Below, in pieces: positions 17,994 to 29,157 of a stretch of 64,000 bases of DNA. Numbering within the stretch: the first letter of the stretch is position 1; every line of letters starts with the position of its first letter. The translations under genes were made by a program, and so were the position numbers. The notes beneath the pieces are model-generated. The model had not been told where the DNA came from. It saw only the letters and a program-made list of their open reading frames with translations, and searched no databases. Source of the DNA: Haemophilus sputorum CCUG 13788 (lineage in GTDB: Bacteria; Pseudomonadota; Gammaproteobacteria; Enterobacterales; Pasteurellaceae); contig NZ_AFNK01000053.1 of NCBI RefSeq assembly GCF_000238795.1, positions 124,001-188,000 of the forward strand, written 5' to 3'.

Positions 17994-18578
17994 TTAGTTA
18001 AAATTTACCACAGGCGCTTTATCTGCCCCAGCTTCTGCTTTAAATTGTGGTTTCGCTTTAAAACCCATCAGCATCGCTGCAATTTTCGTTGGCATTTCAC
18101 GCACTTGTTTGTTGTATTCTTTTACGGCATTGTTGTAAAGATTACGTTCAGTGTTAATGCGGTTTTCGGTGCCTTCTAATTGTGCTTGAAGATTTAAGAA
18201 ACCTTCATGTGCTTTTAATTCTGGGTATTTTTCAACTGAAACTAATAAACGAGAAAGTGAAGAATTGACTTCTTGTTGAGCCGCTTGATATTTTGCCATT
18301 TCTTCTTCGCTTGCAGTGTTTGGATTGATAGTAATCGCAGTAGCTTTTGCGCGTGCATCAATAACCGCAGTGAGCGTTTCTTTCTCAAAATTCGCTTGAC
18401 CTTTTACAGTGTTCACTAGATTAGGGATTAAATCTGCACGGCGTTGGTAAGCTGATTCAACATTACCCCATACAGAGTTAATATCTTCTTCTGCGCGCAT
18501 TAAGTCATTATATTTGGTTAATGAATAACCGCCTAAAGCAATGACAGCAATGAGTAAAATGCCTAAAATCTTTTTCAT
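17994..18578 (-). CDS. lemA: LemA family protein (second copy)
   Basis: 194 residues: N-terminal membrane helix (KKILGILLIAVIALGGYSL) and a helical LemA domain with NVESAYQRRADLIPNLVNTVKG and a C-terminal REMPTKIAAMLMGFKAKPQF. It is closer to the classical LemA pattern than the copy at 5970. First gene of a lemA-TPM-ygcG-ytfJ run on the minus strand, with a terminator immediately after it. The two LemA copies share the RRYDLLPNL/RRADLIPNL signature but sit in different gene partnerships. Confidence 0.93.
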   Translation of the reverse strand: MKKILGILLIAVIALGGYSLTKYNDLMRAEEDINSVWGNVESAYQRRADLIPNLVNTVKGQANFEKETLTAVIDARAKATAITINPNTASEEEMAKYQAAQQEVNSSLSRLLVSVEKYPELKAHEGFLNLQAQLEGTENRINTERNLYNNAVKEYNKQVREMPTKIAAMLMGFKAKPQFKAEAGADKAPVVNFN

Positions 18579-18674
18579 AATAATATCCTAAATAAAAAGG
18601 TTTAAAAATCAGGCGAATTCTACGAGGAAGTGAGCTGATTTACCAATAAACTTACACAGTTTTGCATTAAACAA

Positions 18675-18700
18675 AACACCGAGCAGTGCTCGGTGTTTTT
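18675..18700. terminator. metC terminator
   Basis: AACACCGAG (18675-18683) pairs with CTCGGTGTT (18689-18697); T-rich on both sides. It lies just past the metC stop. Confidence 0.8.
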
Positions 18701-18705
18701 TCATC

Positions 18706-19896
18706 TTATTTTAAGCGTTCGAAGCCTTTTTCTAAATCATGGATTAAATCTTCTACGGCTTCTAAACCAATATGGACACGGACTAAGGTGCCAGTTAATT
18801 TACGTTCAATCGCAGGGCGGATACGTGCAATTTCAGCAGGTTGGTTGGCTAGAATGAGAGATTCAAAACCGCCCCATGAGTATGCCATAGAGAATATTTC
18901 AAAGTGATCTAAGAAATTCGCTAGTTGCTCATCTGTTAGCTTTTGGTAAAGTTCAAAAGAGAATAGACCGCTTGAACCTTTAAAGTCACGTTTAAAAAAT
19001 TCGTGACCTGGGCAGCTTGGTAATGCTGGGTGATAAACTGCTTTGACTTCTGGGCGTTCAGCAAGCCATTTAGCCACTTGAATAGAACTTTCTTCATGTT
19101 GTTTTAAGCGAATGCCTAATGTACGCAAGCCACGAGCCGTAGTATAAGCCGAATCAGCATCAACCATTTGTCCCATCAGGTATGAACGTTCACGGAGTTG
19201 ATCCCAACAACGTGCATTAGAAACTGCAGTACCAATCATCACATCAGAATGCCCAACAAGGTATTTGGTGCCAGCTTGAATTGAAATATCAATGCCAAAT
19301 TCTAACGCAGGGAAAAGCACACCTGCTGCCCAAGTGTTATCAATCATAATCACGATATCTGGATTGACTGAACGTGCCGCTTGAACTAATGTTGGGACAT
19401 CAGGCACTTCCATCGTGAGTGAACTTGGGCTTTCTAAAAATAGGACTTTTGTGTTTGGTTGAATAAGTGCTGCTAAGCCTTCACCAATCATCGGATCATA
19501 GAAAGTAGTGCTTACGCCTAAATTAGCCAAAATATGATTACAGAAGTCTTGAGTTGGCTCATATGCTGCACCTGTCATTAACACATGATCACCTTGTGAA
19601 ACAAAGGCTAAAATTGCATTAGTCACAGCTGCTGCACCGCAAGGATAAAGATAACAACCTGCCCCGCCTTCTAGTTCGCACATTGCATCTTGAAGTGCAA
19701 AATGGGTTAAGGTACCGCGGCGACCGTAAAAGAGCTCGCCTTTATAACGGTTAAGCGTGGCATGTTTTTTATCTTTTACTGAATTAAAAACGAGTGATGA
19801 AGCACGTTGAATTACCGGGCTTACAGAGCCTTGGGTATAGCGTTGTTTGCGTCCTGCATGAACCAGTTTGGTTTCAAGACTTTGAGATTTTGACAT
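18706..19896 (-). CDS. metC: Cystathionine beta-lyase
   Basis: PLP enzyme that splits cystathionine to homocysteine, pyruvate and ammonia in methionine synthesis. 396 residues. The [17 protein letters not shown] and [15 protein letters not shown] segments follow the MetC pattern rather than gamma-synthase, and the PLP-binding Lys is in [16 protein letters not shown]. Full length. It lies downstream of dsbB on the same strand with a 101-base gap containing an inverted repeat. No MetJ box was seen upstream. Confidence 0.93.
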   Translation of the reverse strand: MSKSQSLETKLVHAGRKQRYTQGSVSPVIQRASSLVFNSVKDKKHATLNRYKGELFYGRRGTLTHFALQDAMCELEGGAGCYLYPCGAAAVTNAILAFVSQGDHVLMTGAAYEPTQDFCNHILANLGVSTTFYDPMIGEGLAALIQPNTKVLFLESPSSLTMEVPDVPTLVQAARSVNPDIVIMIDNTWAAGVLFPALEFGIDISIQAGTKYLVGHSDVMIGTAVSNARCWDQLRERSYLMGQMVDADSAYTTARGLRTLGIRLKQHEESSIQVAKWLAERPEVKAVYHPALPSCPGHEFFKRDFKGSSGLFSFELYQKLTDEQLANFLDHFEIFSMAYSWGGFESLILANQPAEIARIRPAIERKLTGTLVRVHIGLEAVEDLIHDLEKGFERLK

Positions 19897-19926
19897 AATG
19901 ATTTCCTAAATGAGCAGTGCAAGCGG

Positions 19927-19978
19927 TCGATTTTGTAAATTTTTTTGCAAAATAGTAGGTTATTTTCTACAAAATCGA
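19927..19978. repeat. Inverted repeat with a USS-like arm between dsbB and metC
   Basis: TCGATTTTGTA (19927-19937) is complementary in reverse to TACAAAATCGA (19968-19978). The left arm follows GCAAGCGG, an imperfect USS. No T run, so termination is uncertain. Confidence 0.45.
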
Positions 19979-19997
19979 GGCTTTATTTATTTTCAAA

Positions 19998-20537
19998 TTA
20001 TTTGAATACAGAACGATATTGCGTTTTAGTGCGTTTGAATTGGCTTAATAAAACTAGTGCAAAGAAAACAGTAAATGCTGAGAATGCTAAAATTAACCAT
20101 TGTGGCATTCCCCAGCCAAGCATTTGCCATTGGCTTTCGCTACAGTTCACTGGGCCTGGTGCAAAAATGCTAGGGAACCATTGATCAAATGGCATTGTTT
20201 GTGGAAAGTCTGGCTTGAATTCGCATTGATTCCATGGAGAAGGGTTTAGCTGGTAGTCTGTGTGACGGATAGCAATTAATAGCCCTTTAATTGCAGAAAA
20301 ACCCCAAAGAATAATGGCTAACCATCTGAATAAAAATACACGTGGAGAGAGTAAAGCTATGCAAGCAGCAACAATTAAGCCTAAAATAGCAAGGCGTTCA
20401 TAAACGCACATGACACAAGGTTGAAGCCCAAGTCCGTGTTGAAAATAAAGCCCAGTTGCTTCTAAACCTAGTGCAACTAATGCTAAAAAAAACCAAGCTG
20501 AGCGCTTGAGGGAACATTTTTTAAAATAAGCCAGCAT
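19998..20537 (-). CDS. dsbB: Disulfide bond formation protein B
   Basis: Inner-membrane quinone reductase that reoxidises DsbA. 179 residues with four transmembrane helices. Cys41 and Cys44 form the first CxxC (QPCVMCVYER), and a second Cys pair lies in the periplasmic loop (NQCEFKPDF and PVNCSESQW), so the electron path is complete. It lies downstream of nhaB, separated by nhaB's terminator, as in related species where nhaB and dsbB are neighbours. Confidence 0.95.
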   Translation of the reverse strand: MLAYFKKCSLKRSAWFFLALVALGLEATGLYFQHGLGLQPCVMCVYERLAILGLIVAACIALLSPRVFLFRWLAIILWGFSAIKGLLIAIRHTDYQLNPSPWNQCEFKPDFPQTMPFDQWFPSIFAPGPVNCSESQWQMLGWGMPQWLILAFSAFTVFFALVLLSQFKRTKTQYRSVFK

Positions 20538-20611
20538 ATTTTTTCCTCATAAATCAAATGGTGCTATTGTAACTGATTTTGCGTATCGATGTGCAGATAT
20601 TCTCCAGATAA

Positions 20612-20642
20612 AACGAAAAAGGGCGCACAAAAGTACGCCCTT
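20612..20642 (-). terminator. nhaB terminator
   Basis: AAGGGCG (20619-20625) pairs with CGCCCTT (20636-20642); on the minus strand it is followed by TTTTTCGTTTT. Confidence 0.8.
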
Positions 20643-20665
20643 CACTCTATTTTTATCGTATTGAA

Positions 20666-22207
20666 TTAACGACTAATAATCCAACCCCATTGGGTCATCA
20701 ATTCAGTTGCTTCTGGGAGTAAAAACTCCAAGCAAAGGAAGCCGACACCAGAAAGTACGATAGTGTAAGGAAGTGCCATGATAAACATTCTGCCATAAGA
20801 AAGGCGAATAAGCGGTGCAAATGCAGAGGTAAGTAGGAATAAAAATGCCGCTTGACCGTTTGGTGTTGCAACCGATGGTAAGTTGGTTCCAGTGTTAATT
20901 GCAGTCGCAATTAAGTCAAATTGCTCGCGATTTAATGCACCTGAAAGATAAGCACTTTTTGCTTCCGTAATGTAAACCGTACCCACGAACACGTTATCAG
21001 AAATCATTGAAAGTAAGCCGTTAAAGATATAGAACAATGATAATTGTGAGTGTGGATCAGCCGAAAGTACAAAGTGAATAATTGGTTTAAACAGTTGTAA
21101 ATCGTTAATCACAGCCACAATTGAGAAGAAAACCACTAATAATGCACAAAATGGCATGGATTCTTGGAAAGAACGTCCAATTGTGTGTTCATCTGTTACC
21201 CCACAAAATGCAGTGGTTAAGATAATAACAGTTAACCCGATAATCCCCACATCAGCTAAATGCAAGGCAAGGCCAATAACTAGCCAAATTCCGATTAAAC
21301 CTTGTAAAACTAATTTATAGCGATCTTGTGTGGACATTTTGCGCTCTTTAGATTGGTTATAACGAGCTAATACAACCCAAACTTTTTTCGGTAACTTCGC
21401 GCCATAACCAAATAGGCTGAAATGTTCAACAAGCAGACAAGTAATAATACCGCAAACAAGTACTGGAACACTGATTGGCGCGATGCGTAAGAAAAACTCC
21501 ACAAAGCTCCATTCAGCTTGTCCAGCAATAATAAGGTTTTGTGGTTCGCCCACCATTGTCATTACGCCACCGAGTGCAGAACCAACGCCCGCGTGCATCA
21601 ATAAGCTGCGTAAAAATGCACGGAATTGTTCTAAAATTTCTTTTTTACTGGTGATTTTATCGTCGTTGGTAATATCCGTTGAATCTTCAAAGTTATTGCC
21701 AGAAGCAACTTTATGATAAACCCCGTAGAAACCGGTACCAACGCTGATAATAACTGCAATAACTGTTAAAGCATCTAGGAAAGCTGAAAGGAAGGCGGCA
21801 CTTAAGCAGAATGTCAGTGCAAGGCGTTTTTTAGAATGGACAACAATTAATAGTTTAGTGAAGGCATACAGCAGCAGTTGTTTCATAAAATAAATACCTG
21901 CTACCATAAACATCAATAATAAAATAACATCAAAGTTTGCCATCACTTCTTCTTTTATATGATGCGGTGAGGTCATGCCAATCACTACTGCTTCAATAGT
22001 GAGTAAACCGCCTGGTTGAAGTGGATAACATTTTAGTGCCATCGCTAAGGTAAAAATAAATTCAGCAACTAAGAGCCATCCTGCAGCAAAAGGGCTAATT
22101 GCGTAATAAATGATTGGATTAGCGATTAAAAATGCAATAATGCAATATTTATACCAAATAGGACTTTTCCCTAAAAAACTTTTAAAGAAAACGTTTACGC
22201 CATGCAT
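20666..22207 (-). CDS. nhaB: Na+/H+ antiporter NhaB
   Basis: Exports Na+ in exchange for protons. 513 residues from the ATG at 22207 ([20 protein letters not shown]), preferred over an in-frame TTG at 22225 because AGAGG is well placed and the E. coli protein aligns from there. About 12 membrane segments; conserved stretches include [35 protein letters not shown] and [12 protein letters not shown]. Divergent from fadR across 184 bases, the enterobacterial arrangement. With oadGAB it points to active sodium cycling. Confidence 0.95.
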   Translation of the reverse strand: MHGVNVFFKSFLGKSPIWYKYCIIAFLIANPIIYYAISPFAAGWLLVAEFIFTLAMALKCYPLQPGGLLTIEAVVIGMTSPHHIKEEVMANFDVILLLMFMVAGIYFMKQLLLYAFTKLLIVVHSKKRLALTFCLSAAFLSAFLDALTVIAVIISVGTGFYGVYHKVASGNNFEDSTDITNDDKITSKKEILEQFRAFLRSLLMHAGVGSALGGVMTMVGEPQNLIIAGQAEWSFVEFFLRIAPISVPVLVCGIITCLLVEHFSLFGYGAKLPKKVWVVLARYNQSKERKMSTQDRYKLVLQGLIGIWLVIGLALHLADVGIIGLTVIILTTAFCGVTDEHTIGRSFQESMPFCALLVVFFSIVAVINDLQLFKPIIHFVLSADPHSQLSLFYIFNGLLSMISDNVFVGTVYITEAKSAYLSGALNREQFDLIATAINTGTNLPSVATPNGQAAFLFLLTSAFAPLIRLSYGRMFIMALPYTIVLSGVGFLCLEFLLPEATELMTQWGWIISR

Positions 22208-22391
22208 AAGTAAAACCTCTGTCAATCTTGTCAGAATATATTAAGTATTTGTAATATAATCCTGTTTCCTTCATAATACAACTGTACTAATTTTTATTGG
22301 TGCCCAAAATTAAAAAAATCTAACAAATCATTGTTTTATATCTAATTTTTAGGCATTTTTTGCCTTATTTTTTATTTGAGAACGCATTTTC

Positions 22392-23120
22392 ATGGAACAA
22401 TCTTTTATCTTAAAAGCGCAAAGTCCGGCAGCATTAGCTGAAGAATATATTGTCAAAAGTATTTGGGAAAATAAGTATCCAGCAGGAACTGAATTGCCGG
22501 CAGAACGTGAGCTTGCTGATAAAATAGGGGTTACACGTACAACCTTGCGTGAAGTATTGCAACGATTAGCGCGTGATGGTTGGTTAACGATTCAACACGG
22601 TAAAGCGACACGTGTAAATGACATTTGGCAAAGTGCGGGCCCGAATGTACTGAATACAGTATTAAAATTAGATCACACGCTTGCACCAGTGATTGTTTCT
22701 AATGTGTTATCACTTCGTACACGTATGGCGGAATACTATGTGCGTGAGGCAGTAAAAATTTCTCCAAAAGATTCATTGGCATTGTTTGCACCATTAGCGG
22801 AATTAGCTGATACGCCAGAAGCTTATGTTGAATTTGATTATAATTTATTCCGTCAATTTACTTTTATTGCGAATAAACCAGTTTATGCGTTGGTGTTAAA
22901 TAGTTTTAGAAGCATGTATTTGCAAGTGGCCTCACTATTTTTCCAAAATGCGCAAGCTAGAGAATTGACGTTACAATTTTATTTACAATTACAGAAATTG
23001 TGTGAAGCAGGTGATTACAATGGTGTGATGGAATGTATCATTCGTAATCGCCACGAAAGCGGACAATTTTGGAGCGCGATTTTACAATCGTTGCCAGAAA
23101 GCTTCGGAGAGAATAAATAA
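22392..23120 (+). CDS. fadR: Fatty acid metabolism regulator FadR
   Basis: GntR-family transcription factor responding to long-chain acyl-CoA. 242 residues. An N-terminal winged helix-turn-helix (PAERELADKIGVTRTTLREV, then LQRLARDGWLTIQHGKATRV) is followed by the all-helical acyl-CoA-binding domain. In E. coli it represses degradation and activates fabA/fabB; the same logic is inferred here. Divergent from nhaB; phoH starts 6 bases after its stop. Confidence 0.94.
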   Translation: MEQSFILKAQSPAALAEEYIVKSIWENKYPAGTELPAERELADKIGVTRTTLREVLQRLARDGWLTIQHGKATRVNDIWQSAGPNVLNTVLKLDHTLAPVIVSNVLSLRTRMAEYYVREAVKISPKDSLALFAPLAELADTPEAYVEFDYNLFRQFTFIANKPVYALVLNSFRSMYLQVASLFFQNAQARELTLQFYLQLQKLCEAGDYNGVMECIIRNRHESGQFWSAILQSLPESFGENK

Positions 23121-23126
23121 CCTTTT

Positions 23127-24215
23127 ATGTCAAACCAATCTGTTAGTTTTACATTAGCCCCTGAAGATAATGCTTGCCTACAGTCACTCTGTGGTGCATT
23201 TGATGAGCATCTTACCCTAATTGAAAAGAGCTTTAACCTTGTCATCGCACGACAAGGTTTTGCTTTTACCTTACAAACCGAAGAAGAAAATCATCACAGC
23301 CTTTCGTTACTACAAAATAGTGCCAAGTTGATTAAACAACTCTATAACGATACTGCACCAATTAAAGGAAAAATCAAACAGCTTGATTTAGAAGATGTAC
23401 ATTTGGCCATTCAAGAAAGCCGAATGTTATTACAGAACCATTGGCAAGGTTTATCTCAAGGTGAAATTGCGATTAAAACTAAACGAGGTGTGATTAAACC
23501 TCGTGGAGAACACCAGCAAGCCTATTTACGTAATATTTTAAGCCACGATATTAGCTTCGGGATTGGGCCTGCCGGGACTGGGAAAACTTTCTTGGCGGTT
23601 GCTGCTGCAGTAGAATCATTAGAACGCCAGGAAATTCGCCGTATTTTATTAACTCGCCCCGCGGTGGAAGCTGGCGAGAAATTGGGTTTTTTACCGGGTG
23701 ATTTAGGACAAAAAATTGAGCCTTATTTACGTCCGCTTTACGATGCTTTATTTGAAATGCTAGGCTTTGAAAAAGCACAAAAACTGATGGAGCGGAATGT
23801 GATTGAAATTGCTCCGTTAGCTTATATGCGTGGGCGCACCTTAAATGATGCTTTTATTATTTTAGATGAGAGTCAAAATACAACTATTGAACAGATGAAA
23901 ATGTTCTTAACTCGTATTGGCTTTAATTCTAAAGCCGTAATTACTGGTGATGTCACGCAAGTAGATTTACCTCGTAGCCAAAAATCAGGCTTAAAGCATG
24001 CAATGGAAGTATTAAAAGAGGTAAAAGAATTAAGTTTTAACTTTTTTGATAGCCACGATATTGTTCGACATCCTGTTGTTGCTAAAATTGTGCAAGCTTA
24101 TGATGTATGGGAAGCTGAAGATGAAATTCGCCAAGCCCAACGTAAAGCAGAGCAGCAGCGACAAAAGCTTGAAGCAGAACAAACACGAATCCTTGCTCAA
24201 GCTGAGCAGTTATAG
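23127..24215 (+). CDS. ybeZ: PhoH-family ATPase (YbeZ)
   Basis: 362 residues. A small N-terminal domain precedes a PhoH ATPase domain with Walker A GPAGTGKTFLA, the TRPAVEAGEKLGFLPGD segment, and Walker B FIILDESQNTT, plus ITGDVTQVDLP. YbeZ is associated with ribosome and rRNA maturation through YbeY in many bacteria; ybeY is not adjacent here. Co-directional with fadR with a 6-base gap, so probably cotranscribed. The C-terminal tail is Gln/Glu-rich and likely coiled (IRQAQRKAEQQRQKLEAEQ). Confidence 0.9.
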   Translation: MSNQSVSFTLAPEDNACLQSLCGAFDEHLTLIEKSFNLVIARQGFAFTLQTEEENHHSLSLLQNSAKLIKQLYNDTAPIKGKIKQLDLEDVHLAIQESRMLLQNHWQGLSQGEIAIKTKRGVIKPRGEHQQAYLRNILSHDISFGIGPAGTGKTFLAVAAAVESLERQEIRRILLTRPAVEAGEKLGFLPGDLGQKIEPYLRPLYDALFEMLGFEKAQKLMERNVIEIAPLAYMRGRTLNDAFIILDESQNTTIEQMKMFLTRIGFNSKAVITGDVTQVDLPRSQKSGLKHAMEVLKEVKELSFNFFDSHDIVRHPVVAKIVQAYDVWEAEDEIRQAQRKAEQQRQKLEAEQTRILAQAEQL

Positions 24216-24227
24216 ATTAGCCCAACT

Positions 24228-24262
24228 AAAAAAGCCTTATTCATAGTGAATAAGGCTTTTTT
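24228..24262. terminator. Bidirectional terminator after ybeZ
   Basis: A 16-base arm at 24228-24243 (AAAAAAGCCTTATTCA) pairs with 24247-24262; T runs on both strands. Shared by convergent genes. Confidence 0.88.
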
Positions 24263-24284
24263 GTGATTAACCGAAACGGAAGAA

Positions 24285-24752
24285 TTACTCTTCTGGGAAT
24301 TTCGCTTCTAGTTCATCCACTAATTTATCATATAGTGATTCTTTCTCTTTTGCTTTGTTCTGCGCATCACTGATTTTATTCATATTGTCAATTGATGGCG
24401 ATTTTGCTTGTGATAAGTACACTTGGTTAGTTGCTTTTTCGGCTTCAATATAATCTTTATATAAACCGATAAGTGGTGTTGCTTCGGCAGATTGAATGCC
24501 TAACGCATCTAATTCTGCTAAGTATTCAGCAGATTTTTTATCAAATTCTGCAATCGCAGCTTCTGTTTTCGCTACATCATTAGTACCCATAGCTTGAACA
24601 ATCGCATCAGTTGCTGCGTTTACTTTGTCACGAGTAACTTCTTCCCACTCACTAAATTTTTTCACATCTTGAGCTTGTTGAGATGCTGCAAAAGCATTAA
24701 CAGACATTAATGTAAGTGCAGAAACAGCTGCGATTTTGAAAAGTTTTTTCAT
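24285..24752 (-). CDS. Small secreted helical protein, unknown function
   Basis: 155 residues from the ATG at 24752, with AAAGG about 9 bases upstream and a clear Sec signal peptide (MKKLFKIAAVSALTLMSVNAFA, cleavage likely after AFA). The mature part, about 133 residues, is acidic, Cys-free, rich in Ala/Glu/Lys and predicted helical (VNAATDAIVQAMGTND, SDAQNKAKEKESLYDKLVDE). I do not recognise a family. An in-frame ATG at 24809, inside the last copy of a tandem repeat, would add 19 residues ahead of the signal peptide and is unlikely. The 24753-24960 upstream region holds the repeat, a dyad and a possible promoter. Confidence 0.8.
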   Translation of the reverse strand: MKKLFKIAAVSALTLMSVNAFAASQQAQDVKKFSEWEEVTRDKVNAATDAIVQAMGTNDVAKTEAAIAEFDKKSAEYLAELDALGIQSAEATPLIGLYKDYIEAEKATNQVYLSQAKSPSIDNMNKISDAQNKAKEKESLYDKLVDELEAKFPEE

Positions 24753-24790
24753 ACTAAAATACCTTTTAAAAGTAAAAATGGAAAATAATT

Positions 24791-24808
24791 TGCATAAAAC
24801 TTTATGCA
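24791..24808. promoter_or_regulatory. 8-bp-armed dyad next to the tandem repeat
   Basis: TGCATAAA (24791-24798) mirrors TTTATGCA (24801-24808) around a 2-base centre. It abuts the TATGCATTAG repeats and could be a protein-binding site. Confidence 0.4.
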
Positions 24809-24852
24809 TTAGTATGCATTAGTATGCATTAGTATGCATTAGTATGCATTAG
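24803..24852. repeat. Five tandem copies of a 10-bp unit upstream of the secreted-protein gene
   Basis: TATGCATTAG is repeated five times without error at 24803-24852, each copy containing the palindrome ATGCAT. The array ends about 50 bases before the minus-strand start codon. A possible -35 (TTGACT, minus strand of 24877-24882) lies further upstream, so the repeats may be in the leader or in the promoter. Confidence 0.95.
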
Positions 24853-24955
24853 TAGGTTATTAAACATTATCATTTCAGTCAACTATAATTTTGTAAATTT
24901 GACTAAAATCATCGGAATTAGGCAATTTCAGCTATTGTTTGGCTGATTTTTAAAC

Positions 24956-24990
24956 AAAAACACCTTCGAGTGATTACTCAAAGGTGTTTT
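24956..24990. terminator. lacZ terminator
   Basis: CACCTT (24961-24966) pairs with AAGGTG (24981-24986), with inner GAGT/ACTC and one mismatch; T-rich on both strands. It lies 50 bases beyond the lacZ stop. Confidence 0.7.
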
Positions 24991-25039
24991 GTTTGATAAA
25001 AATTTTGCAAAAAAGCAGATAAATTTAACCGCTTGTCGT

Positions 25040-28060
<3,021 letters not shown>

Positions 28061-29029
28061 TTAGAAGTCAAAATTGTAGTGAATATAGTGCTGATAAGGT
28101 TCATTCGCTTGGCTAATGCCACCGTATTGCGCTAATTCTGGTTGATTTGGACTGTTTGGGAAAAATTCTGGTTCCAGTGCAACGCCTGCATAATCAACAT
28201 AGTGCCCATCGTTTAAATCTGGTTGTCCGGCTAACCAATTTCCGGTGTAAATTTGAATGGCTGGGTAGCTAGTCTCTAGTGTTAGACGTAGGTCATCAAC
28301 GGCTAAACAAGCGGTCGGATTTTGGTTATTTTTTGCAATAAGGAATGCGTGATCGTAGCCTTTTACTGCTTGCTGATCAGCATCTTTCAATAAATCTTGT
28401 CCGAGCAATTTAGGCTGGCGAAAATCAAATCCTGTTCCAGCTACAGCGGTTAAAGGTGCATTCGGAATGCCCGTTGTATCCACAGGGAGATATTGTTCTG
28501 CATTTAATTGCAGCTGGTGCTGAGTAATGGTCTTTTCGCCATTTAAATTAAAATAGGCATGGTTGGTTAAACAAAGCGGTGTAGCGCCACTTGCTTTTGC
28601 ATCATAATCAATCGTCACCGTTTTTTCGTGTAAGCGATAAGTGACTGTTGCTTGAACTTCTGATCCAAATCCTTCCTCACCATCCGCAAAAGTATAAGCA
28701 AATGTGACCGCTTGTGGCTGTTGGTTAACAACTTGCCAATGAACGTGGCTACCACCAATCTTGCCACCATGTAGGTTGTTTTCCCCATTGTTAGCAGCTA
28801 ATTGATAATGTTGTTGATTTAATTGATAACGGGCATGCGCAATTCGGTTGGCGTAGCGTCCAATGGTTGCACCAAAATAGGCACTGTTTTCTTGCCAGCG
28901 CGCTGGTGTGGTGGTAATTAAGATTTCACGATCGCCGCTGGGATGTTTCACGACACATGACAGCCAAGAAGCGCCAAAATTAGAGAGTGTAATTTTTAGA
29001 TAATCGTTTTCTAACAAAAAGGTTTGCAT
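28061..29029 (-). CDS. galM: Galactose mutarotase (aldose 1-epimerase)
   Basis: Interconverts alpha and beta galactose, so that beta-galactose released by LacZ can enter the Leloir pathway. 322 residues. Active-site segments: the His in NLHGGK, the His in CLTNHAYFNL, and the Glu in VALEPEFFPNSPNQP. AGGAGG is well spaced before ATG 29029. First gene of galM-lacZ; a near-perfect CRP site lies about 80-105 bases upstream. Two internal USS. Confidence 0.93.
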   Translation of the reverse strand: MQTFLLENDYLKITLSNFGASWLSCVVKHPSGDREILITTTPARWQENSAYFGATIGRYANRIAHARYQLNQQHYQLAANNGENNLHGGKIGGSHVHWQVVNQQPQAVTFAYTFADGEEGFGSEVQATVTYRLHEKTVTIDYDAKASGATPLCLTNHAYFNLNGEKTITQHQLQLNAEQYLPVDTTGIPNAPLTAVAGTGFDFRQPKLLGQDLLKDADQQAVKGYDHAFLIAKNNQNPTACLAVDDLRLTLETSYPAIQIYTGNWLAGQPDLNDGHYVDYAGVALEPEFFPNSPNQPELAQYGGISQANEPYQHYIHYNFDF

Positions 29030-29107
29030 ACGGATTCCTCCTTTGCCCGTATCTTACAAATGGCTTGATGTTAAGGTTAACAATGGTCTTTTAAAAGCTG
29101 AAATATT

Positions 29108-29135
29108 TGAAAATGTGAACCAAGTCACATTTTCA
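29108..29135. promoter_or_regulatory. CRP site upstream of galM-lacZ
   Basis: TGTGA-N6-TCACA at 29114-29129 matches the CRP core at all fixed positions, and the dyad extends to 11-base arms (TGAAAATGTGA / TCACATTTTCA). It lies between dnaX and galM and points to cAMP-CRP activation of galM-lacZ. Confidence 0.82.
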
Positions 29136-29157
29136 ATGAAGGGAGGAATAATTAAGA

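Noticed and set aside
22208-22225. Longer NhaB from a TTG start at 22225
   Set aside because: The ATG at 22207 has a better-spaced ribosome-binding site and aligns with the E. coli N terminus.
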